From: Paludibacter sp.
GTDB taxonomy: Bacteria; Bacteroidota; Bacteroidia; Bacteroidales; Paludibacteraceae
Direction of reading: 5' to 3'
NCBI GenBank assembly: GCA_010365115.1
Contig: JAAFGX010000056.1
Coordinates: forward strand, 1-48,761
Length of the DNA stretch: 48,761 bases
The notes under the pieces are model-generated. The model was not told where the DNA came from, searched no databases, and saw only the letters and a program-made list of their open reading frames with translations. Position numbers and translations under genes: made by a program. Positions 41,930-48,761 of this stretch are shown piece after piece. Within the stretch, counting starts at the first letter, position 1, and each line of letters begins with the position of its first letter.

Positions 41930-44116
41930 ATGGCCAAACTATCTGCGTTATCAACGCAGTTGAAAAAAAACTTCGGTTTCGACAATTTCAAGGGAAACCA
42001 GGAAGCGATTATTCAAAATGTGCTTGATGGTAAAGATACTTTTGTATTGATGCCAACAGGTGGAGGCAAATCCTTATGCTATCAACTTCCATCACTTATA
42101 ATGGAAGGGACCGCTATAGTTATTTCACCGCTGATTGCTTTGATGAAAAATCAAGTGGATGCCATGCGAAATTTCAGTGAAGAAGACGGAATTGCTCACT
42201 TTATGAATTCTTCATTATCTAGGCAAGCCATTGATCAAGTAAAAAGTGATGTAGTCTCTGGAAAAACAAAACTATTATATGTTGCACCAGAATCGTTAAC
42301 AAAAGAGGAAAACATAGAATTTTTGAAGCAAATCAAAATTTCCTTTTACGCGGTGGATGAAGCGCATTGTATTTCGGAATGGGGACATGATTTCCGTCCC
42401 GAATATCGCCGAATTCGACCAATTATCAATGACATTGGTGTTGCTCCGCTTATTGCACTTACAGCAACTGCTACCCCAAAAGTGCAACATGATATTCAGA
42501 AAAATCTAGGCATGCTGAATGCATTGGTTTATAAATCATCATTCAATCGTGCCAATTTATATTACGAAGTACGACCAAAAACGATTAACGTAGATAAAGA
42601 TATAATAAAATATATACGCTCTCAAGCCGGAAAATCTGGAATTATTTATTGCCTGAGTCGTAAAAAGGTAGAAGAACTTTCTGAAACTCTTAAAATGAAT
42701 GGTATTTCCGTTCTTCCTTATCACGCAGGAATGGAATCAGCTGTTAGAAGTGTGAATCAAGACAGTTTTTTAATGGAAAAAGTGGAAGTAATTGTAGCAA
42801 CAATTGCTTTTGGAATGGGAATTGATAAACCCGATGTGCGCTACGTGCTGCACTACGACATGCCTAAAAGTCTGGAAGGATATTATCAGGAAACGGGACG
42901 TGGTGGACGCGATGGTGGTGAAGGCCAATGCATTGCCTTCTATGCTTATAAAGATTTAGATAAATTACGCAAATTTATGCAAGGCAAACCCGTTGCTGAG
43001 CAGGAAATTGGCAATCAATTATTATTGGAAACTCAAGCTTATGCAGAATCTTCAATTTGTAGACGAAAGTTACTACTCCATTATTTTGGAGAAGAATACA
43101 AGGAAGACAATTGCGGATGCTGTGACAACTGTATGAAACCACGAAAATTTATAGAAGGACAAGAATTATTGTCACTGGTATTGGAAACCATTCTTATTGT
43201 AAAAGAAAAATTCAAAGCTGAACATATTGTAGACATCTTAAAAGGGAACGAAACCTCAGATGTCAAATCGTATCAACATGACGAACTGGAAAATTTCGGT
43301 TCAACATCGGACGAGGAGGAAAAACTGCTTCATGCGGTCATCCGTCAGGCAATGATAGCGGGTTTTCTAACGAAAGAAATTGAAAACTACGGATTATTGA
43401 AACTTACTCCTAACGGTAAAGCGTATCTGAAAAAGCCTCAACCTTTCCCTATTGTCAAGGACAATGAGTACGATGAGGAAGAAGATGAATCAAATGCAAA
43501 AAGCTCAGGAGGAACTTGTGCTGCAGATGATGTACTTTTTTCAATTCTGAAAGATTTACGTAAAAAACTATCAAAGAAACTTGAAGTTCCACCTTTTGTG
43601 ATATTTCAGGATCCATCGCTCGAAGCAATGGCTACCAGTTATCCAATCACCATGGACGAGTTACAAAACATTCCGGGTGTAGGTGCAGGGAAAGCTAAAC
43701 GTTATGGCGAAGAATTCTTGAAACTGATAAAGGAACACGTGAAGGAAAACGAAATTATTCGTCCCGAGGACTTACGCGTTCGGACTGTTGCCAACAAATC
43801 AAAACTTAAAGTATCAATAATTCAGGCTATTGACCGCAAAATTGCGTTAGATGATATTGCGCTTTCAAAAGGGTTGGATATTTTTGAATTACTCGACGAA
43901 ATTGAAGCCATTGTTTATTCGGGAACAAAAATCAATATTGATTACTTCTTGACTGAAGTTATGGATCCAGATCATGTGGATGAAATCTTTGAATATTTCA
44001 ATTCTGCCGAAACCGATAAAATTGAACCGGCATTGGATGAACTTGGTGAAAATGACTATAGCGAAACAGAAGTAAGATTGGTAAGAATTAAGTTTCTTTC
44101 TGAAATTGGGAACTAA
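41930..44116 (+). CDS. recQ: ATP-dependent DNA helicase RecQ
   Basis: A 728-aa 3'-to-5' helicase for recombination and fork repair. Seen: Walker A TGGGKS (43-48), DEAH (143-146) in AVDEAHCISEWGHDFRPEY, ATATPKV, motif V IAFGMGIDKPDVRYVLHYDMP, motif VI YYQETGRGGRDG, zinc-binding cysteines in CRRKLLLHYFG...CGCCDNC, winged-helix domain, HRDC domain (about 540-610: DLRKKLSKKLEVPPFVIF), and a C-terminal helix-turn-helix extension that is common in Bacteroidota RecQ. Length and order are normal. Confidence 0.96.
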   Translation: MAKLSALSTQLKKNFGFDNFKGNQEAIIQNVLDGKDTFVLMPTGGGKSLCYQLPSLIMEGTAIVISPLIALMKNQVDAMRNFSEEDGIAHFMNSSLSRQAIDQVKSDVVSGKTKLLYVAPESLTKEENIEFLKQIKISFYAVDEAHCISEWGHDFRPEYRRIRPIINDIGVAPLIALTATATPKVQHDIQKNLGMLNALVYKSSFNRANLYYEVRPKTINVDKDIIKYIRSQAGKSGIIYCLSRKKVEELSETLKMNGISVLPYHAGMESAVRSVNQDSFLMEKVEVIVATIAFGMGIDKPDVRYVLHYDMPKSLEGYYQETGRGGRDGGEGQCIAFYAYKDLDKLRKFMQGKPVAEQEIGNQLLLETQAYAESSICRRKLLLHYFGEEYKEDNCGCCDNCMKPRKFIEGQELLSLVLETILIVKEKFKAEHIVDILKGNETSDVKSYQHDELENFGSTSDEEEKLLHAVIRQAMIAGFLTKEIENYGLLKLTPNGKAYLKKPQPFPIVKDNEYDEEEDESNAKSSGGTCAADDVLFSILKDLRKKLSKKLEVPPFVIFQDPSLEAMATSYPITMDELQNIPGVGAGKAKRYGEEFLKLIKEHVKENEIIRPEDLRVRTVANKSKLKVSIIQAIDRKIALDDIALSKGLDIFELLDEIEAIVYSGTKINIDYFLTEVMDPDHVDEIFEYFNSAETDKIEPALDELGENDYSETEVRLVRIKFLSEIGN

Positions 44117-44138
44117 ATCAATTGTAAAATAATAATTA

Positions 44139-44172
44139 ACCGTCGAAAGAGTTTCTTTCGGCGGTTTTTTTT
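44139..44172 (+). terminator. Terminator of recQ
   Basis: Stem ACCGTCGAAAG/CTTTCGGCGGT (one G-T pair), 5-nt loop, then eight T, 22 bp after the stop codon. Confidence 0.9.
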
Positions 44173-44204
44173 GTAAGTGTATGTAAATATATCTGAATAA
44201 AAAC

Positions 44205-44212
44205 TATATTTG
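44205..44212 (+). promoter_or_regulatory. -7 box (TATATTTG) for the DUF4492-cydAB operon
   Basis: Exact TAnnTTTG followed by CAATTG, about 124 nt before the first start codon. No clear -33 TTG at 19-21 nt. Confidence 0.5.
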
Positions 44213-44335
44213 CAATTGTTACTGGAAAACTAACATTCATGAATTAATAGTCGAAACATTTTTGTAATTATTCCATTTATTTTAATAATTTTGTAACCAG
44301 AATTTTTCAAGTTTGTTTATTCAATTTCAAAATTC

Positions 44336-44560
44336 ATGCAGATCCCCCAAAGATTACAAAACTTATTTACCTTTTACAGGGACGGTTTCAAAAACATGAC
44401 CGTAGGTAAAACTCTATGGATAATCATCTTGATAAAACTATTTATCATGTTTGTTATTCTGAAAACTTTCTTTTTCCCGAATTATTTGAATACCAATTTT
44501 AATAATGATGAAAGCAAAGCGAACCATGTTCGTCAGGAATTAATAAATAAATCGAATTAA
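44336..44560 (+). CDS. DUF4492 small membrane protein preceding cydAB
   Basis: A 74-aa protein with a basic, aromatic N terminus (QRLQNLFTFYRDGFKNMTVGKTLW), one hydrophobic helix (about 26-46: IIILIKLFIMFVILKTFFF) and a short polar tail. This is the DUF4492 plan, found next to cytochrome bd genes in Bacteroidota. It is 26 bp upstream of cydA, so the three genes form one operon. By analogy with CydX or CydS it might be a small oxidase subunit or assembly factor, but that is inference. Confidence 0.8.
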   Translation: MQIPQRLQNLFTFYRDGFKNMTVGKTLWIIILIKLFIMFVILKTFFFPNYLNTNFNNDESKANHVRQELINKSN

Positions 44561-44586
44561 TTACTTATTATTTTAAAATAATTTTT

Positions 44587-46137
44587 ATGGAATTAATGGA
44601 TGCATCTTTAGTAGATTGGTCGCGTGCACAGTTTGCCTTGACTGCCATGTACCATTGGCTATTTGTCCCTTTAACATTAGGTTTGGGGGTAATTATGTCG
44701 ATAATGGAAACTCTGTATGTGAAAACAGGAAACGAAGAGTGGAAAAAAGCAACCAAGTTTTGGATGACACTTTTTGGAGTTAACTTTGCTATTGGAGTAG
44801 CCACCGGAATTATCCTTGAATTTGAGTTTGGCACCAATTGGTCCAACTACAGCTGGTTTGTAGGTGATATTTTTGGCGCACCGCTTGCCATAGAAGGGAT
44901 AATGGCATTCTTCATGGAAGCAACGTTTATTTCCATCATGTTTTTTGGTTGGAAAAAAGTAAGTAAAAAGTTCCATTTAGTTTCTACATGGCTGGTGACA
45001 CTTGGTGCAACACTTTCAGCTTTATGGATTTTGGTGGCCAATGCATGGATGCAATATCCTATTGGCATGGAATTTAATCCCGATACTGTCCGAAATGAAA
45101 TGATTGATTTCTGGAGCATTTTGCTTTCGCCGGTAGCCATAAATAAATTTTTCCACACCGTTTTATCGGGTTGGGTAATGGGCTCGTTATTCGTAATTGG
45201 CGTGAGTGCTTGGTTTCTATTGAAAAAACGAGATATTGACTTTGCATTGAAAAGCATGATGGTTGGTTCTATATTCGGACTTATTTCCTCACTTTTAATT
45301 GCTTACACCGGCGACGGTTCAGCTTATCATGTCACTCAACGCCAGCCAATGAAACTGGCTGCAATGGAAGGACTTTACGAAGGAAAAAACGGGGTAGGCC
45401 TGATTGCTATCGGGGTAATGAATCCTGAAAAAAAATCCTATAACGATACGGTTGATCCTTTTCTTTTTAAAATTGAAATTCCTAAATTATTATCTTTATT
45501 GGGTTATCGCGATGCGAATGCATTTGTGCCGGGAGTTAAAAATATAATTGATGGTGGCTATCCAACTCAAGATGGTTCATTACCTCTTTCATTTGCTGAA
45601 AAACAAATTCGTGGTAAAGCAGCCATTCAATCTTTAAGGGATTATCAAATTGCCGTTACGGCAAAAGATTCTGCCGCAGCCGTGATTCACAAAACACAAT
45701 TAAAGGCAAATTATTCGCAGTTTGGATACGGATATTTAGATAAGCCGGAGGATTTAATTCCAAATGTGCCGATTGTTTTTTATTCATTCCACATTATGGT
45801 GATGTTGGGAATGTATTTTATTGGTCTTTTTGCATTGGTATTTTTCTTTACAGTTCGCCAAAAAATTGAAAAGACAGGTTGGTTATTATTGATTTGTTTG
45901 TTGAGCATTCCGTTGGGATATGTTGCTGGGGAGCTAGGTTGGGCTGTAGCCGAAATGGGTCGCCAGCCCTGGGCTATTCAGGATATATTACCTGTGCAAG
46001 CAGCCATTTCGGGGATTTCTTCTGATTCAGTAAAAATCACTTTCTTTTTGTTCCTCATTCTATTTTCAGCTTTATTGTTAGCGGAAATACGAATTATGTT
46101 GAAACAGATTAAGAAAGGACCAGAGGACAGTTTGTAA
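44587..46137 (+). CDS. cydA: Cytochrome bd ubiquinol oxidase subunit I
   Basis: A 516-aa membrane subunit carrying the hemes of the high-affinity quinol oxidase. Seen: H23 (heme b595 ligand position), E103 and E111 of the proton path (AIEGIMAFFMEATF), H190 in FFHTVLSGWVMG (b558), a methionine ligand in SFHIMVMLGMYF, the quinol-binding loop start RQPMKLAAMEGLYE and the conserved GWAVAEMGRQPW. The loop of about 110 residues puts it in the long-Q-loop group. It is cotranscribed with DUF4492 and cydB and should allow growth in traces of oxygen. Confidence 0.96.
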   Translation: MELMDASLVDWSRAQFALTAMYHWLFVPLTLGLGVIMSIMETLYVKTGNEEWKKATKFWMTLFGVNFAIGVATGIILEFEFGTNWSNYSWFVGDIFGAPLAIEGIMAFFMEATFISIMFFGWKKVSKKFHLVSTWLVTLGATLSALWILVANAWMQYPIGMEFNPDTVRNEMIDFWSILLSPVAINKFFHTVLSGWVMGSLFVIGVSAWFLLKKRDIDFALKSMMVGSIFGLISSLLIAYTGDGSAYHVTQRQPMKLAAMEGLYEGKNGVGLIAIGVMNPEKKSYNDTVDPFLFKIEIPKLLSLLGYRDANAFVPGVKNIIDGGYPTQDGSLPLSFAEKQIRGKAAIQSLRDYQIAVTAKDSAAAVIHKTQLKANYSQFGYGYLDKPEDLIPNVPIVFYSFHIMVMLGMYFIGLFALVFFFTVRQKIEKTGWLLLICLLSIPLGYVAGELGWAVAEMGRQPWAIQDILPVQAAISGISSDSVKITFFLFLILFSALLLAEIRIMLKQIKKGPEDSL

Positions 46138-46186
46138 AGTGGGAAAGTGAAAAGTTTGTAAAGTTGTTGACTTTATTAACTACCCG

Positions 46187-46243
46187 ACTTTATGAGCTTT
46201 CTACTTTATAAACTTTATACTTTACAAACTTTATAAACTCATA
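46187..46243 (+). repeat. ACTTTATAAACTTT-type degenerate repeats upstream of cydB
   Basis: The spacer between cydA and cydB consists largely of CTTTATAAACTTT and CTTTACAAACTTT words ending ACTCATAATC directly before the cydB ATG. It is closely related to the tandem repeat in front of clpP. The upstream half (46137-46170) has the complementary AAAGTTTGTAAAGTT words. Confidence 0.7.
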
Positions 46244-46246
46244 ATC

Positions 46247-47395
46247 ATGATAACATATTCATTCCTACAACATTACTGGTGGTTCATTATTTCGCTTTTG
46301 GCAGGATTACTGGCATTCTTACTTTTTGTGCAGGGCGGTCAATCCATGTTATTTTCACTTTCTAAAACAGAAGATGAAAAACGCTTGATTATAAACGCTT
46401 TGGGTCGGAAATGGGAATTCACCTTCACCACTTTAGTTACTTTTGGCGGTGCGTTTTTTGCATCCTTCCCATTGTTTTATTCTACCAGTTTTGGCGGAGC
46501 TTATTGGGTTTGGATGGCTATTCTTTTTTGCTTTATTATACAAGCAGTTTCGTATGAGTTTCAGTCGAAACCCGGGAATGTTTTCGGAGCAAAAACCTAT
46601 CGATCATTCCTTTTTATAAATGGATTATTAGGTACATTTCTAATTGGAGTGGCAATAGCTACTTTCTTCACGGGTTCGGATTTTTTAATCAACAAAGGAA
46701 ATATAACCAACCAGCTTGCACCCGTAATCAGCCAATGGCAAAACCCATGGCATGGGTTGGAAGCGCTTTTGAACTTGAGAAACCTGACATTTGGATTAGC
46801 TGTATTTTTTCTGGCTCGTTCGTTAGCGACTTTGTTTTTTATTAATCGATTAAATCATCCGGTGCTGGAAGCTCGTTCAAGAAAGTATTTGTGGTACAAT
46901 GCTATTCCATTTGTAGTGTTTTTCCTAACATTTGTAATCTGGACTTTATTTTCAGAAGGATTCGCAGTTGATCCAGCAACAGGAATTGTATCGATGGAAA
47001 AATATAAATACTTCACCAACTTAATGGAAATGCCAATTGTTTTAAGTTCATTTCTGTTAGGAGTTGTAGCAGTATTGGTGGGTGTAATTGGCACGTGGAT
47101 TTCAGCAAAGTTTAAAAAAGGAATCTGGTTTGCGGGCGTTGGAACAATTATTACCGTATGCAGCTTATTTCTAACAGCGGGTTACAACAATACTGCTTAT
47201 TATCCTGCTACTCCTAATCTACAAAGTTCGTTGACAATTTTCAACTCCTCATCAAGCGAATTTACCTTGAATGCTATGGCTATCGTTTCGTTGCTTATTC
47301 CTATTGTATTAGGATATATTTTTTATGCCTGGCGAGCAATGGAAAAAAACAGAATTGATATTGAAGATGTGAATGGCGACGATCATGCGTATTGA
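46247..47395 (+). CDS. cydB: Cytochrome bd ubiquinol oxidase subunit II
   Basis: A 382-aa polytopic membrane protein, the structural partner of CydA. Seen: N-terminal helix after YWWFIISLLAGLLAFLLFVQGGQ, WEFTFTTLVTFGGAFFASFPLFYSTSFGGAYWVWM, SYEFQSKPGNVFG, a NNTAYYPATPNLQSSLTIFNSSSSEFTL loop and the last helix IPIVLGYIFYAW, typical for the family. It ends the DUF4492-cydA-cydB operon. Confidence 0.95.
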   Translation: MITYSFLQHYWWFIISLLAGLLAFLLFVQGGQSMLFSLSKTEDEKRLIINALGRKWEFTFTTLVTFGGAFFASFPLFYSTSFGGAYWVWMAILFCFIIQAVSYEFQSKPGNVFGAKTYRSFLFINGLLGTFLIGVAIATFFTGSDFLINKGNITNQLAPVISQWQNPWHGLEALLNLRNLTFGLAVFFLARSLATLFFINRLNHPVLEARSRKYLWYNAIPFVVFFLTFVIWTLFSEGFAVDPATGIVSMEKYKYFTNLMEMPIVLSSFLLGVVAVLVGVIGTWISAKFKKGIWFAGVGTIITVCSLFLTAGYNNTAYYPATPNLQSSLTIFNSSSSEFTLNAMAIVSLLIPIVLGYIFYAWRAMEKNRIDIEDVNGDDHAY

Positions 47396-47404
47396 TTCTC
47401 GGTG

Positions 47405-47585
47405 AAATAATAATAATAATAATAATAGGTTAGATTATTTTCCAAAAAAACAAAAAAGCACATTAGAATCTATATTTTTTTTAACTACGGGGATTTGCCC
47501 CAAACCCCACTCACTTTTTTTTCTTGATAAAAAAAGTAAGCAAAAAATCAAGAAAAGTTAGAATTAGGTCACTAACAATAAGTCA
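47405..47585. repeat. Microsatellite and Bacteroidota-type intergenic repeat
   Basis: An AAT/ATA run (about 47405-47427) is followed by GGGGATTTGCCCC (47488-47500) and an inverted pair ACTTTTTTTTCTTGAT / ATCAAGAAAAGT (47511-47560). I have the impression such CTTGAT(A)n strings are common in Bacteroidota spacers, but cannot verify it. No gene is seen in this 299-bp gap. Confidence 0.4.
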
Positions 47586-47645
47586 AATGAAATGAATGTT
47601 TCAATTATTGTCATCTACAAAAGGTTAGAAAATAAAAAACAGAAG

Positions 47646-47669
47646 AGGCTTCCCAAAATTGGAAAGCCT
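47646..47669 (-). terminator. Terminator of argC
   Basis: Inverted repeat AGGCTTCC/GGAAAGCCT (one bulge). In the minus-strand transcript it is followed by CTTCTGTTTTTTATTTTC, 26 bp after the argC stop. Confidence 0.7.
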
Positions 47670-47694
47670 ATTCTGTTTATCTACTGTCAATACT

Positions 47695-48669
47695 TTAGAA
47701 TCCTATCGATTTTAATCCCAATCCGGTTTTTTCATCCAATCCAAACATCAGGTTCATATTTTGGATAGCTTGCCCAGAAGCACCTTTCAACAAATTATCA
47801 ATCATCGATACAATCAACAATTTATCTCCATGTTTTTCTAGATAAACAATGCCTTTGTTAGTGTTTACCACTTGCTTCATATCGGGATTTTTATTCACTA
47901 CAAATGTGAACGCTGCATCTTTATAAAAATCGTTATATAATTTGTATGCTTCCTCTAAACTCAAGGTGCAGTGCGTATAAGTAGTTGCATAAATGCCGCG
48001 GGCAAAATTACCACGCACAGGAATAAAATTCACTGTTTTTTTGAAACCTCCCTGTAACTGACGAAGCGACTGCCCTATTTCTTCCAAATGCTGATGTCCA
48101 AAAGGTTTGTAAATAGAAATATTATTGTTTCTCCAGCTAAAATGTGATGTGTCCGAAGGCTTTACGCCTGCTCCCGTTGAACCGGTAATAGCATTGACGT
48201 GAATTTCGTCGGTAAGTAAACCTGCAGCAGCCAATGGAAACAAAGCCAGTTGAATGGCCGTGGCAAAACATCCGGGATTTGCAACGCGCGTGGCTGTACG
48301 AATTTCATCTCGGTTCATTTCCGGCAAACCGTACACAAAATCGTGGCTCGGACTTTTTGCCCTATAATCGGTTGAAAGGTCGATAATTTTTACAGACGCT
48401 GGAATACTATTGTTATCTAAAAACTTTTTGCTATCGCCATGCGCCGAGCAAAGAAAAAGTGCATCCACCGAACCAAAAGGCAATTCGGAAGTAAAGACCA
48501 AATTGGTTTCACCAATCAATCCGCTGTGCACATCGGCAATAGGGTTTCCTGCATTGCTACTGCTGTTCACAAACACAATACCCACATTTGGATGATTTAT
48601 CAAAATGCGAAGTAATTCTCCAGCGGTGTATCCGGCGCCGCCTATTACGCCTATTTTAATTTTTGTCAT
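47695..48669 (-). CDS. argC: N-acetyl-gamma-glutamyl-phosphate reductase
   Basis: The NADPH-dependent third enzyme of arginine synthesis, reducing N-acetylglutamyl phosphate to the semialdehyde (in Bacteroidota the substrate may be the N-succinyl form). Seen: dinucleotide-binding GGAGYTAGELLR (10-21), active-site C134 in NPGCFATA, HVNAITGSTGAG and the HEE-type HQHLEEIGQ. The 324-aa length fits the type 1 class. No promoter is seen in the 92 bp upstream, so it may belong to an arg operon that continues beyond the window. Confidence 0.95.
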   Translation of the reverse strand: MTKIKIGVIGGAGYTAGELLRILINHPNVGIVFVNSSSNAGNPIADVHSGLIGETNLVFTSELPFGSVDALFLCSAHGDSKKFLDNNSIPASVKIIDLSTDYRAKSPSHDFVYGLPEMNRDEIRTATRVANPGCFATAIQLALFPLAAAGLLTDEIHVNAITGSTGAGVKPSDTSHFSWRNNNISIYKPFGHQHLEEIGQSLRQLQGGFKKTVNFIPVRGNFARGIYATTYTHCTLSLEEAYKLYNDFYKDAAFTFVVNKNPDMKQVVNTNKGIVYLEKHGDKLLIVSMIDNLLKGASGQAIQNMNLMFGLDEKTGLGLKSIGF

Positions 48670-48761
48670 TATTTCTACTTTACTAAATTAGATTTTAACA
48701 TAGAATCTATCTATGTCCTTTTGTCTTTTCCTATGTCTGATTTGCATGTGTTCTGTACATC

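Noticed and set aside
47405..47427. The ATA/AAT run after cydB as a phase-variation tract
   Set aside because: It lies downstream of the operon and not in a promoter or reading frame, so a switching role is not supported.

Overview
The window is an AT-rich chromosomal segment from a member of the Bacteroidota, most likely Bacteroidales. The evidence is two SusC/SusD outer-membrane uptake loci, many lipoproteins with a Bacteroidota-type signal, promoters of the TAnnTTTG (-7) / TTTG or TTG (-33) class, and family-level matches such as DUF4302, DUF4492, the SusC-linked HExxH lipoprotein and a Cbp1-like coiled-coil lipoprotein. Tryptophanase-type lyase, a succinate/acetate-type CoA-transferase and a cytochrome bd oxidase suggest a fermentative organism that tolerates low oxygen. 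The genus cannot be fixed from the sequence alone; a Paludibacter-like or Dysgonomonas-like bacterium would fit.

Layout. 1-454: an island of short hairpins and a terminator. 455-3880: a tryptophanase-family lyase and an acetyl-CoA hydrolase/transferase, both on the minus strand. 4408-6385: a polyprenyl glycosylphosphotransferase behind tsaC (minus). 6714-8438: recJ (plus). 8503-11337: a compact restriction-modification island with an NgoBV-like endonuclease, a C5-cytosine methyltransferase and an upstream DUF6471 gene. It is bordered by a MITE-like repeat on the left and an attC-like inverted repeat on the right. 11339-16726: AI-2E-family permease, tdk, a Bacteroidota-specific protein, rsmI, a Cbp1-like lipoprotein and a YjjG-like HAD phosphatase whose start codon is supplied by a repeat. 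16749-24059: a SusC/SusD operon with an HExxH metallohydrolase lipoprotein and a DUF4302 lipoprotein. 25027-28230: accessory zone with a Big2-type lipoprotein, a toxin-antitoxin remnant (intact antitoxin, broken RelE/ParE-type toxin), hairpin arrays and mobile repeats. 28231-33570: a second SusC/SusD operon with a small lipoprotein. 34308-47395: housekeeping genes on the plus strand (efp, typA, outer-membrane barrel protein, tig, clpP, clpX, recQ, DUF4492-cydA-cydB). 47695-48669: argC (minus).

The most unusual signal is non-coding. A two-hairpin MITE-like family (five near-complete copies of about 148-221 bp between 24.7 and 41.8 kb) exists in two subtypes whose stem halves change together. 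Palindromic 17-20 bp modules appear inside these elements and also form free-standing arrays at 1-200, 24.2-24.5 kb and 27.47-27.65 kb. A second repeat family, with ends related to CCCCTAACCCC, abuts or enters genes at 8.5, 15.9 and 20.6 kb. No tRNA, rRNA, transposase gene or CRISPR array was recognised.
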